This document shows positions 7,470-16,274 of a stretch of DNA of 19,130 nt, piece by piece. The translations under genes and the position numbers were made by a program. Origin of the DNA: Dictyocoela muelleri (Eukaryota; Microsporidia); contig SDVU01000151.1 in assembly GCA_016256075.1 (NCBI GenBank), forward strand, positions 1-19,130, in the 5' to 3' direction. The stretch's first letter is position 1. Each line of letters starts with the position of its first letter. The notes below the pieces were generated by a model. That model was not told where the DNA came from. It made no database searches and saw only the letters and a list, made by a program, of their open reading frames with translations.

Positions 7470-8957
7470 TGAAAAAATAAGATTTAAGGTTTTTTAAAAA
7501 TTCAAAAGCCCCTTCAATTGCAACTTAATTCGTCACTTTTCCATCATCAGTTTTGATATGCTGTTTTTCTTTAATTACGTCATCATCTATGTTTAAAAAA
7601 GGCTATTTTTTGGCGAAGATTCGCCATAAAGTTAAATACTGATATTTCATTATTAGAGTCTCTGATATTTGATCAAAGTTCAAGAATTCATCATGTTCTA
7701 TTAGATCGAATGTGATAAATTATGGGCAATTTCAACGTAGTTGTCTATTCTATCCTCAGCTGTACACAAAGACCGTTTTTCGTTCATATCGCAAATAAAA
7801 ACTTTCATCCTGCAGTTTCTAATAGTTCTTTTGTCGATTGTCCCAAGCATACTTTGCATAAATAATTACAACTTTTAAATTTAAATTTTTATATGAAGTC
7901 TCTATATTGACACTTGGGGATATAGCATTTTATATCCACAATAACTGATAATGGAAAAATTTCGCTTTAAAGCTCCTAATTATTCCACCATCAAGAGGCT
8001 GAAATTTTTATGTGCTGTTTATTGGCAAAAATGCAATATTATATTTTTTTTCTGAATGTGTCAACTTTATGTGCTGGACAATTATCATGAATAAGTAATA
8101 TTTTACGGTTACATTTTTTAGAATATCGATCATAATTAAAAAGCCACAGATTAAACTCCGAAGATGTCATCCATGCCTTTTTATTACTTATATATTCACA
8201 AAAAAATCTTTGTTAAAACCTTTAAAAATTATAGGATTTGAAAATTTGCCTATAACTAAAGGTTTAAGATTTCTGTTCCTTTTATGTTGCAGGTTAGTAA
8301 AATACTTATCTGATTTTCCAGTCTCTTTATTCCTCTTCTACCCTTTGAAACCAAGCTTTTGGTAAGGCAAGCTTAAAAAAAAGACCTGTTTATCACAGTT
8401 TAACACATTTTTTTCTCAATAAACTGCAATCTCTTGATGAAACCAAATCAATGAAATCATCAAAGTTTTCGTTTTTACCATTAAATGCTTCTCCGGAACA
8501 TTGTTTTAGAAATAAGTAATGTCTCCTCTTGAACCTAAAAAGCCACCCATTAGAAGACTTAAGATCATAATTTTGAATTGATTCTTCAAACGGCATAACC
8601 TTAATTTAAGCTTGATCTATATCATAATTTCTCTCTTTTAAGATGGCATCGGTGAGAAACTCCTTTTATTTCCACAATATCAATCTATTCTTTTAGCTTT
8701 TTATTGATTGTATCGTATTTAAAGTTTCTATGGATTGTTTTTAGATTGCCGTTTTGTTATTTTCTTTCTTAATTTCCAAGTTTTCATTCATGTAATTTTT
8801 TATATACGCCGGTTTAGACTTTTTTAAACTTTTGACTAAATATTTCTGAAATTCTAGTATCGGAAATGTTTGTGTTGGCAGTCCTAAACAAAATGATTTC
8901 CAATTTTCCTGTCAGTGTTAATTTATCATTCTTAGAATCTGATTGTCTTTTTTTCAT
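7470..8957 (-). pseudogene. Tigger/pogo (CENP-B-like, DDE_1) transposase
   Basis: The start is chosen at the ATG at 8957, which opens MKKRQSDSKNDKLTLTGKLE, the usual N-terminal HTH lead-in. The second DNA-binding half is intact in 8393-8596 (SSNGWLFRFKRRHYLFL and CSGEAF). Then come the first acidic block NCDKQ (8390-8401), PLVIGKFSNP (about 8235-8263), HDNCPAH with the second Asp (8069-8089), and a QPLDGGII-like block (7986-8031). The C-terminus has DDDVIKEKQHIKTDDGK and FEFLKNLKSYF near 7480-7590. Nearly the whole protein is covered, but in at least six separate frames. Pogo-type elements insert at TA. No partner for the left TIR is clear on the right side, where the giant hairpin begins. 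Confidence 0.85.
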
Positions 8958-9074
8958 TGTTAGAGGGCTAAAGAGGCAAAATTTATAAGTAATTGGGTAT
9001 AAAAGGGGAAATAGTGCTAAATAAATATTTTGGGAAAATAAAATGGTAAGTAAAGGGGTTGGTGAATAAAGAAG
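8958..9074. other. Right flank of the Tigger relic
   Basis: A/T-rich with several GGGG words. It should contain the right untranslated end of the Tigger element, but no clear match to GGGGCATTTTCCCGG was seen before the hairpin element starts at 9075. Confidence 0.4.
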
Positions 9075-10258
9075 GGCAAACCGGAAAAAATGCCGAAGGC
9101 ATTTTTTCGGTTTTTTTATCCGTCGTTTTTCCGGAAAAATGCCTTGGAATTTTGTACACTTATAAAGGGTTTTTTATCGATATATACCCTTATTTTCATA
9201 GTTATAGACCCATTCCTTTCAAAGTTATAGACCCATTTTTTAAGTTATAAACCCCTTTTCTTTCAAGGTTATTTACACATTTCTTTTAAAATTATAAACC
9301 CATTTCTTTAGAAGTTATAGACCCATTTCTTTCAGACTTATAGACACATTTTTATAGAGTTATAGAGATATCCTTCCAAATTTATAGATGATCCGCGAAA
9401 AAAGTTCGATTTATTATTTTTTAACCCTATTTTTAAACCCTATTTTTTAACCATTATTTTTTAATCCTCATTTTTAACCCTTATTTTTTAACATTTATTT
9501 TTTTAAAACTTATGTTTTATTTCCTTTTTTAACCCCTAATTGTTAACCATTATTTTTATACCCTTATTTTTTATTACTTTCATTTTTTAACTCTTATTTA
9601 TAACCCTTTTTTAACACGTTTGAACCTTTATTTTTAAAACCATAATATTTTAACCATTATTTTTACCCTTAGTTTTTAACCCCCTCTTCTAACAAAAGTT
9701 AAAATTAATGGTTAAAAAAATAAGCGTTAAAAAATAAGGGTTAAAAATAATGGTTAACAAATATGAGTTAAAAAATAGGGGGAAGAAAAATTAGGTGTTA
9801 GAAGATAAGGGTTAGAAAATAAGGTTTAGAAAATAAGGGTTAAAAAATAGGGGTTTAAAAAGATGGGTTAAAGAAGGATGGGTTAAAAAAAGTAAAAAAT
9901 AGGGGGTAAAAAAGATATTTAACGATACGAATTTTCACGGATCACTTATAACTCATTCAAAATGTATCTATAACTCTATAAAAACGTGTCTATACTGCTG
10001 TAAGGAGAGTGTCTATAACTTTGAAAGAAATGTGTCTATAACTTTGAAAGAAATGTGTCTATAACTTTGAAAGAAAAGGGGTTTATAACTTAAAAAAATG
10101 GGTCTATAACTTTGAAAGGAATGGGTCTATAACTATGAAAATATGGGTCTATATCTATAAAAAACCATTTATAAGTGTACAAAATTCCAAGGCATTTTTC
10201 CGGAAAAACGACGGATAAAAAAACCGGAAAAATGCCTTCGGCATTTTTCCGGGTTGCC
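9075..10258. mobile_element. Foldback element 1: 1.18-kb giant hairpin with layered tandem repeats
   Basis: The two halves are inverse copies of each other around about 9666. The outer layer is GGCAAACCGGAAAAAATGCC with three alternating CCGGAAAAATGCC words. Next comes a matching single-copy part that includes TTGTACACTTATAAA. Then an array of about nine 23-bp units (CTATAACTTTGAAAGAAATG on the right, inverse on the left, 9185-9390 and 9945-10160). The innermost layer is an array built on TTTTTAACCCTTA (9420-9690, inverse 9700-9915). The outer 170 bp of the arms are almost identical by eye; the inner arrays differ in copy number. Long inverted arms made of short tandem repeats are the hallmark of Drosophila FB-type elements; homology to those is not claimed. 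No transposase inside. The tip word links it to Tigger ends. Confidence 0.8.
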
Positions 10259-10297
10259 GGGTATAGCAAAAATATGTTGGGAAACACAGTACTAGAC

Positions 10298-10760
10298 CAG
10301 TTATTCTCAAGAGGTGCCTCACGCGGTCCTTTATTTTTTAGCGAGGACCTGTGAAATTTATCGGAGATTCTGATAAATTTTTAAAATACAGTCTTTACAT
10401 TATTGCTGTTTAAAAATAGTTGTTATCTATATTTTGAGATTTTCTGTGATTTTTTAAAATAATGCTTTCAATGTTTTTTTAAGTTTGTTAGATTGACTAC
10501 ATTTTCGTAGTAATATACAAATAAACTCCCATCTCAATAAGACCACCTTGCAACTTTTTTAGTGGCTATTAAGAGGATTATATCGAGAAAAATTTCGGGA
10601 TTCGAACTGCTAAATTTAAATTTAATAGTCATAAGCACTTAGAAATGTGGATTAAACAAAAGTATATGGGTTATATAGTTCACATTTTCTATAAAAAATG
10701 GGTCAACGAAGAAAACCTGTGAAAAAAAATTGTTTTTTTTTGAAAGTTTGAGAATCAATA
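10298..10760. mobile_element. Non-autonomous hAT element 1, 463 bp
   Basis: The left end CAGTTATTCTCAA and the inverse of the right end, TATTGATTCTCAA, match at 10 of 13 bases and resemble Buster-type hAT ends (CAGxGGTTCTCAA). It is bounded by identical 8-bp duplications TACTAGAC at 10290-10297 and 10761-10768. The centre TA fits the nnnTAnnn preference reported for Buster hATs. Inside, GAGGTGCCTCACGCGGTCC is a typical subterminal block. It encodes no transposase and carries a tRNA-like insert at about 10540-10660. Confidence 0.75.
10540..10660 (-). mobile_element. Possible second tRNA-derived SINE type
   Basis: On the minus strand a B box, AGTTCGAATCCCG (10593-10606), follows an A-box-like TTTCTAAGTGCTTATGAC at the correct tRNA spacing. 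The body downstream, with GCCACTAAAAAAGTTGCAAG, does not match the SINE family at 15262-15721. The acceptor stem does not form, so it is not a working tRNA. Limits are uncertain. Confidence 0.45.
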
Positions 10761-10881
10761 TACTAGACCAATGTCGGCAACCCCTAGTCAGAGGACCGGA
10801 TCCGGTCCGTAGAAAAAAAATTTGCCGGTCTGTGGAAAAATTTGTCGTTTCGGTGAGAAAATTTTACCGGTCGCCGAATAT

Positions 10882-10900
10882 AAATATATATATATATATA
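10882..10900. repeat. (TA)n microsatellite at the SINE 3' end
   Basis: About nine TA steps where the minus-strand SINE ends. In the sister copy at 15262 the equivalent place is a (CA)n-like GTGTGTGT, so a simple repeat at the 3' end seems to be part of this SINE family. Confidence 0.6.
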
Positions 10901-10904
10901 CATA

Positions 10905-11357
10905 TTACATGTTAAAAACATCCATACTTGTCTAACCGAAGAGTTGTCACCTACCACAGTCTTTAGATCTTTGCTTCCCCCTGTTCACGTAATACGTAAC
11001 TTATAAGCTACATAGAAGCTCGGATTTATACACGATTTTCGTAGTTTCTATAAATCAACAGGATATGAGTAATTAGGGGCTGTTTCATGGTTTTCGATTT
11101 CCCATATTCTTGCATAGATACATAACCGCGGTCATAATCACAGCTACATGATTCTCTTCAGCTTTATTTTAATATTAGACCAAGTCTTAATCCGGAACAA
11201 CACACTTGAACAACTGTATATTAATACTATATTTATATACTTATTTATCACATAATGTTAACCCTATTTATTTATTAAAGTGAAGTCAGTGGAATTACAA
11301 CCCCGATGCATAATTTTTACATTCAAGAGTGTAAACCACTATGCAATCTCTCAAGTT
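10905..11357 (-). mobile_element. tRNA-derived SINE copy C, nested in hAT element 2
   Basis: Read right to left it begins with a degenerate A box (GCATAGTGGTTTACACTC) and B-box region (GGGGTTGTAATTCC). It then follows copy B through TTAATAAATAAATAGGGTTAAC, ATATACAGTTGTTCAAGTG, GATTAAGACTTGGTCTAATA, CCTAATTACTCATATCCTG and ATGTAGCTTATAAG, to a 3' end near AACATGTAATATG. More diverged in the promoter than copy B. No clear target duplication was found. Confidence 0.8.
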
Positions 11358-11654
11358 TACGAGATAGAAAACGTGTTGGTTCAATTTTGATATATAAATA
11401 ATTGTATATAATTTGCCGTCAAAATTTTTTTATACTTGAACCGGTCCGCTAATTTTTTTTACAATTTTACTGGGCCGTAGGAAAAAATGGTTGGGGAGCA
11501 CTGTATTAGACGATTCGACTTAAAATAAAATAATAATAATAAGTTTTAATTTTAGTAATTTTTTTAAAAAAATAGAACAGTTTTTGGAGATTTAGGTCTA
11601 ATTAAAAAATCAATTTGATAAATAATTGTGATTTTTTTTTGAAATTGAATTCTT

Positions 11655-12706
11655 GGGACTATTCCATGTTGGGGTGATTTTGGTATATCTATAAGGGATA
11701 GTACATATAAATTAAAAAAATGATTAAAGATTTTTTATTATCTTTTCGAAGAGAGTGTTAATATATCGTTTTTTTTCTCTCTATAACCAAATTAAACTTA
11801 TCTTGCCACTCATTTATGAACCCAGGCAAGTTCCTGAACATCACACCTCGCAGACTCCTTTAATCTGTATTTAAGCGATCCCAAACACCTTCGATAAGAT
11901 TTGTATTAGTTCCATATAAGGCCACAAAGCCTTGTGTGTGGTTCACTATTCGATGTATAAATCCAATTGTCTCTACCACTGCTGAATAAGAATGATAGCC
12001 ATCGGTTTTAATTATTGTACCTGGCAAGATATTATCATTGAATATACCCGTGATTATGTCTACTTTACGATCTTATAATATGAACAATCTTATCTCTTTG
12101 GTATTTTCCTCTATAATCCCTAATACCCACTTTTTTCCACGTATATATTCTGCTTATGATGTAGGGGAAGTGATTAATCTTCGTCTTTTGCATGCGGTTT
12201 CATTCACTTGTACAGTTATAGCGACACCACTTAAAGATCTTCTTCGCTGTGAAACCAAAATATTGGCGAAAATTCGCTTTAGTGTAATATAACATTAGGG
12301 GATACATATTTAAGCATTGTAACATCATAACTCGGAACAGAAAGGGCATAAATATATGCACAAAATAATATTTTTATTATCTCTATTGCAGGAAAAACAT
12401 TTTTTGGGCTATAATAAAGTTTCTTTTTTAAGTTACATCTGAGATTGCGGCAAGTATACCTGTATGAGTTAATTTGGGAAAATCATAAACGAGTGTGAGA
12501 AGTTCCGTTAAACAAATGGACATATGGGGTTTGACTTGCAAGGTATGGTTTTGAATTAAAAACTTTACTGCCTCACTATTATCTGTGAATATATTGATAT
12601 TATCATAAAATGTAAAAAAATCCGCTGTAAATATCCTTTCTTTTATGAGGGGCGATCTTTGTTTTTTTTAAAAAAAATCAAAAATCCCCTCTAATGGAAT
12701 AGACCC
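11655..12706 (-). mobile_element. Merlin element 2 with perfect 8-bp target duplication
   Basis: The left TIR GGGACTATTCCATG at 11655 and the inverse of the right end, GGGTCTATTCCATTAGAGG, match through about 28 bp with a few changes. The flanks GAATTCTT (11647-11654 and 12707-12714) are identical. Length is 1052 bp. It holds one transposase read on the minus strand. Its tip (GGGTC) differs from the GGATCA tip of the element at 6054, so it is a separate Merlin lineage. Confidence 0.9.
11750..12700 (-). pseudogene. Merlin (ISXO2-like) transposase of element 2
   Basis: The N-terminal part has NSEAVKFLIQNHTLQVKP near 12500-12580. The middle has ILFCAYIYALSVPSYDVTM around 12310-12380. VQVNETACKRRRLITSP covers the VDET block at 12163-12213, again with Asn for the first Asp. 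KKWVLGIIEENT-like sequence lies at 12100-12150. The second Asp is in TDGYHSYSAVVETIGF (11965-12010), followed by RIVNHTQGFVALYGT. The Glu is in NLIEGVWDRLK (about 11873-11905). Only a few frame changes separate long matching stretches, so it is less decayed than the copy at 6300-7112. The plus-strand frame at 12038-12292 is its antisense shadow. Confidence 0.85.
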
Positions 12707-12806
12707 GAATTCTTGATTAATTATGAAGCTCTAGTTTCAGAATTGCTGTGTAAGGGGTGCGAACCAATATAAAATTGTAACCTAATATATAGGGTTTCTC
12801 TATCAA

Positions 12807-13315
12807 TATAATAATTGTTGCAATCAATTTAATAATTGTTGCAATCAATATAATAATATTTGCAATCAATTTAATAATTGTTGCAATCAATTTAATAATC
12901 GTTACAATCAATTTAATAATCGTTACAATCAATATAATAATTGTTGCAATCAATTTAATAATCGTTTCAATCAATATAATAATTGTTGCAATCAATATAA
13001 TAATTGTTGCAATCAATTTAATAATTGTTGCAATCAATTTAATAATCGTTGCAATCAATTTAATAATCGTTGCAATCAATATAATAATTGTCGCAATCAA
13101 TATAATAATTGTTGCAATCAATATAATAATATTTGCAATCAATTTAATAATCGTTGCAATCCATTTAATAATCGTTGCAATCAATATAATAATTGTTGCA
13201 ATCAATTTAATAATTGTTGCAATCAATTTAATTTTTGTTGCAATCAATTTAATAATCGTTGTAATCAATTTAATAATCGTTGCAATCAATATAAAAATTG
13301 TTGCAATCAATTTAA
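12807..13315 (-). repeat. Left 21-bp tandem array, about 24 copies
   Basis: Unit ATTGTTGCAATCAATTTAATA, with variants at TTG/TCG and TTT/TAT positions. Because 21 is a multiple of three, one frame stays open by chance and reads as IATIIKL repeats. No promoter, start context or known domain supports a protein. Confidence 0.85.
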
Positions 13316-13627
13316 GGAACTGTTCTGTTTTGGGGTAGTGAAAATTTCCTTATTTGGAAGATATGATACAAAAAGTGAGAAAGTATACGATGTTTAACTT
13401 TTTTTATCTACATGTATGATTCATTTTTTTGTAAGCTTTTCTAAATAAAAAGATATTTGCACTTCTTTTTTAGAAGAAGGGCAAATATCTTTTTATTTAG
13501 AAGAGCTTACAAAAAAATGAAACATACATGTAGTGCAAAACAAAAAGTTAAACATCGTTTACTATCTCACTTTTTCATCATTTCTTCCTAATAAGAAATT
13601 TTCACTACCCCAAAACAGAACAGTTCC
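13316..13627. mobile_element. 312-bp long-armed MITE with perfect 8-bp target duplication
   Basis: The ends GGAACTGTTCTGTTTTGGGG and its inverse begin arms of about 150 bp that pair almost throughout around a centre near 13472. The flanks CAATTTAA (13308-13315 and 13628-13635) are identical and come from the 21-bp repeat, so the insertion into the array is certain. An 8-bp duplication and GG tips suggest Merlin or hAT as the mover. It holds no gene. Confidence 0.85.
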
Positions 13628-13636
13628 CAATTTAAT

Positions 13637-13971
13637 AACCGATCAACAAATTTGATAACGCCTTAATAAAAATGTTAAGACCAAAGGAATTATTTTTTTA
13701 ATCAATATTATGTTTTAATTTCGAATGAATCAACCAATTTTTGTATATTCCTGACCAACATATATTATATTCATGCGCCAATATGATTTTTATAATCAGT
13801 TATAGATTCTATTTCAAAAATCATATTTGCGCATGAATTATAATATATGTTGGTCAAGAATATACAAAAAGTGGTTGATTCATTCGAAATTAAAACATAA
13901 TATTGATTAAAGAAATAATGCTTTTTGTCTTAATATTTTTATTAAGGCGTTATCAAATTTGTTGATCGGTT
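13637..13971. repeat. Central hairpin of foldback element 2
   Basis: ACCGATCAACAAATTTGATA at the left pairs with its inverse before 13971. Pairing continues through GCCTTAATAAAAAT, AATCAATATTATGTTTTAAT, GACCAACATATATTATATTC and ATGCGCAAATATGATTTTT-like sequence to a loop of about 25 bases near 13808. It differs from the arrays in being single copy. Confidence 0.85.
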
Positions 13972-14250
13972 ATTAAATTGATTGCAACAATTATTATATT
14001 GATTGCAACGATTATTAAATTGATTGCAACGATTATTAGATTTATTGCAACAATTATTAAATTGATTGCAACGATTATTAAATTGATTGCAACGATTATT
14101 AAATTGATTGCAACGATTATTAAATTGATTGCAACAATTAAATTAATTGCAACGATTATTAAATTGATTGCAACAATTATTAAATTTATTGCAACAATTA
14201 TTATATTGATTGCAACAATTATTAAATTTATTGCAACAATTATTATATTG
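13972..14250 (+). repeat. Right 21-bp tandem array, about 13 copies
   Basis: Inverse of the left array: GATTGCAACAATTATTAAAT units, with one unit shortened by three bases near 14140. The open frame on it is again a product of the 21-bp length. Confidence 0.85.
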
Positions 14251-14389
14251 ATAGAGAAAACCCTATAGAATGATATATCTTATATATTAATTATATTATA
14301 TTATTTCTATACCGAAAAAAAAACAATCTTATATATACAGATTTTCGTATAGATAGAAGCATATGTAAAAAATATATGCACGCATTAAA

Positions 14390-14880
14390 CAAAAAATAAG
14401 CGATTTATTAAATATAAATCCAATAAGACTCGGCGGAGAGGTGATAATTTGCCAAATAGATGAATACACGTTTCATTATAAACAAAAATACCCCCGGCAG
14501 AATATCCTAGAAAAATAGATATGTATTATGTATCTCTGACACCTCAACCACACCCTCTAAATTTTACCTCGTGTAGTTACAGATAAAAGTGACCGACAGA
14601 TTGATTCTATAATAACCGAAATTTGCAGACCGGTAAAATTATTTGGAGCGATCAATGGTGTGCCTATAACTCATTATAAAATATTTGTAGTCACGAAACT
14701 GTGAAGCATTAGATAAATTTTGTTTATCCGATAAATGGAGTCCATACTCAAAATATAGAATCAGTATGGAATAAATTAAAGAACAAGTTAAAAAAACGAT
14801 GGGATATCATCCGGTGATTTGCAACTATATTTAAATTTCTGGGTGTACAAATCATATTATAATACAAATGTTTTTAAGGT
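14390..14880 (+). pseudogene. Merlin transposase relic 3, C-terminal two-thirds
   Basis: It reads IRLGGEVIICQIDEYTFHYK (about 14427-14480), with the first Asp kept in QIDE. Then come KIIWSDQWCAYNSL with the second Asp (about 14637-14670), NFVYPINGVHTQNIES (14715-14762) with the Glu, and VWNKLKNKLKKRWD. A few frame changes interrupt it. The N-terminal zinc part is missing; foldback element 2 ends about 120 bp upstream and may have removed or displaced it. A possible right TIR is at 15160-15209. Confidence 0.8.
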
Positions 14881-15159
14881 GTTTTTAAATATAATTTTTA
14901 ATAAATTAGTAATTGGTTTAAATTTATAGTTCTTTTAAATTTATAATTATTTTTAAAATAATAACTTTCTATTTATTAAATAATAAAACTATAACAATTT
15001 AATAATCATTTAATAATTTATTTTTAAATTTATTTAATATTTTAATTAATGTAATTTATAATATATAAATTAATTAATCATAAATTGATTTTTTTTTCAA
15101 TGGGGGAAAAAAAACCAACTTTTTTGATGGAAAAAAACTTTGTCTCTTTTTTTAAAAAA
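14881..15159. other. AT-rich stretch, nothing recognised
   Basis: A/T-only runs such as TTTAATAATTTATTTTTAAA, followed by A- and T-runs around GGGGG. Perhaps the 3' untranslated part of Merlin relic 3. Confidence 0.4.
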
Positions 15160-15209
15160 AATAAAGGAGACGGGTTTTTTCCCTTTAAGTGAAAAAACCG
15201 TCATGATCC
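15160..15209. repeat. Possible right end of Merlin relic 3
   Basis: The hairpin GGTTTTTTC / GAAAAAACC is followed by GTCATGATCC. This is the layout seen at the right end of the MITE at 2814-2967: an inverted copy, then a TIR ending in GATCC. No matching left end is found in the window, so this stays tentative. Confidence 0.35.
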
Positions 15210-15261
15210 GAAAAAATTTATAAAAAATTTATTTTAAAATAATCATAAAATTTTCAAAAGT

Positions 15262-15721
15262 GTGTGTATGTTACATGCTGACAACATTCATAGCTGCGAA
15301 CCCGGAGAGTTGTCTCATACCGTGGTCTATGAACTTTTGTTCTTGGTGTTCCAATAATACCTCACTTCCTAAGCTACCCAGAAGCCCAGCTGTATATGTG
15401 ATTTTCGTTTTATCAATGACTCAGCAGGATACAAGTAATTAGTGGCTTTTCATGAATTTTTATTTTCCACTACTTTTTGCCGAGAAGCATCGCCGCACTT
15501 ATCCCCACATCTTGGAGAATCTCTTCTGCATCATTGTCATATTAGACCAAGTCTTAATCAGCTATAACACACTGGAACAACTGTATATATACTATAATTA
15601 TATAGTTATGACCGCTTATTGTCATTCCCTCATTATTTATTAAAGAGTGATCTCAGCGGGATTCGAACTACCATACTTAAATTTTACATTCAAGAGTGTT
15701 AACCACTGAACTATCGAGCTT
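15262..15721 (-). mobile_element. tRNA-derived SINE copy B, full length, 12-bp target duplication
   Basis: Flanked by ATTTTCAAAAGT at 15250-15261 and 15722-15733. Read right to left: A box ATAGTTCAGTGG, B box AGTTCGAATCCCG, then a body of about 380 bp shared with copy C and partly copy A (TTTAATAAATAATGAGGGAA; ATACAGTTGTTCCAGTGTGT; GATTAAGACTTGGTCTAATA), ending in a CACACA-like tail. A 12-bp direct duplication with no fixed target fits LINE-type target-primed insertion. The plus-strand frames at 15260-15643 lie in it by chance. Confidence 0.9.
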
Positions 15722-15759
15722 ATTTTCAAAAGTTAAATTAATATTATTTTAAAGAATGA

Positions 15760-16040
15760 AAACACATAAACAAAAGTATCTAATCTTTTTCGAGAAATTC
15801 TATATTCGATATGTTTTTTACTTGTAATGGTTCCAAATTGATTCCACTGTCTGTGTATGAGCGCAGTATCAGGATCAAAAAAGTTTCTTTTATGACATAC
15901 ATCAAAATATATTTATCTTAAACTATCTAAAGATCTTTACATCTAAGCTTGATCGATGCAAACAATTATACTCTCAGATACTATTTCCGAAATAATTTTT
16001 TAAAAGTAGTTTTTTTTTCATCTAGCACAACCTTTTGCAA
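15760..16040 (-). pseudogene. Merlin transposase relic 4, C-terminal scrap
   Basis: Minus-strand VCHKRNFFDPDTA followed in another frame by AHTQTVESIWNHYK (about 15829-15900) gives the VNHS-x-FVxP and HTQxVES blocks with the catalytic Glu. Upstream, IIVCIDQA near 15945-15975 may stand for the SDxW block. The first Asp block and N-terminus were not found. Confidence 0.7.
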
Positions 16041-16274
16041 ATTTTTTCGGTTAAATGCGAAAAAATTCTTAAAACCTTGTTTTCTCTGAATACAATCCAC
16101 TTCTATATTTCTATATTCATTAATAGTTCATTGTCTTCAATTATAGAACATATCACCCAACTTCCACACTTTCTATTTAGTTATACAACATATCACATTT
16201 TAAATTTTATATTTAAATAGTTATTAATCTTCGGCTAATTCCAACATCACGGGAGAGATTTTACGTTAATAATG
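16041..16274. other. AT-rich stretch, nothing recognised
   Basis: It may hold the decayed N-terminal half of Merlin relic 4, but no block can be named. The plus-strand frame at 16035-16220 has no recognisable content. Confidence 0.4.

Larger units (their letters stand above)
10769..11503. mobile_element. Non-autonomous hAT element 2, 735 bp, with SINE inside
   Basis: The left end CAATGTCGGCAACCCC and the inverse of the right end, CAGTGCTCCCCAACC, are hAT TIRs. The flanks TACTAGAC (10761-10768) and TATTAGAC (11504-11511) match at 7 of 8. Subterminal GGACCGGATCCGGTCC at 10793-10808 is a perfect 16-bp palindrome, and GGACCGG recurs near the right end. Without the SINE at 10905-11357 the element would be about 280 bp, a normal hAT MITE size. 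Its left duplication is the same eight bases that end hAT element 1. Confidence 0.8.
12788..14267. mobile_element. Foldback element 2: 1.48-kb giant hairpin with 21-bp repeat arms
   Basis: Outer ends TATAGGGTTTCTCTATCAAT at 12788 and the inverse of CCCTATA at 14267 match with one extra base. Both arms then carry arrays of ATTGTTGCAATCAATTTAATA, a 21-bp unit with about 24 copies on the left and 13 on the right. They meet in a single-copy hairpin at 13637-13971 centred near 13808. A 312-bp MITE interrupts the left arm. Arms differ mainly in array length. No transposase inside; mobilised in trans if at all. The design parallels foldback element 1, but the repeat words are unrelated. Confidence 0.8.

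Noticed and set aside
9059-9250. Frame sharing NAEGIF, FLSVVFPEKCLGILYTYK and PYFHSYRPIPFKV with a frame at 10090-10287
   Set aside because: The two frames are alike because they sit in opposite arms of the same hairpin. No known domain and no sign of selection; the shared residues follow from DNA identity.
9421-9915. Telomere-like repeat because of AACCCT words
   Set aside because: The units are TTTTTAACCCTTA-like with irregular length and occur in both directions around a centre, as arms of the hairpin element.
12038-12292. 84-residue plus-strand frame
   Set aside because: It is antisense to the Merlin transposase blocks of element 2, which carry recognisable motifs on the minus strand.
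12717-13310. 197-residue minus-strand frame of IATIIKL repeats, and its 96-residue counterpart at 13978-14268
   Set aside because: Both lie on 21-bp tandem arrays. A unit of 21 bases keeps any open frame open, so the length is no evidence of coding; composition is low-complexity and the two are inverse copies of one array.
15260-15643. Two plus-strand frames of 60 and 63 residues
   Set aside because: They lie wholly on the antisense strand of SINE copy B and have no recognisable protein features.
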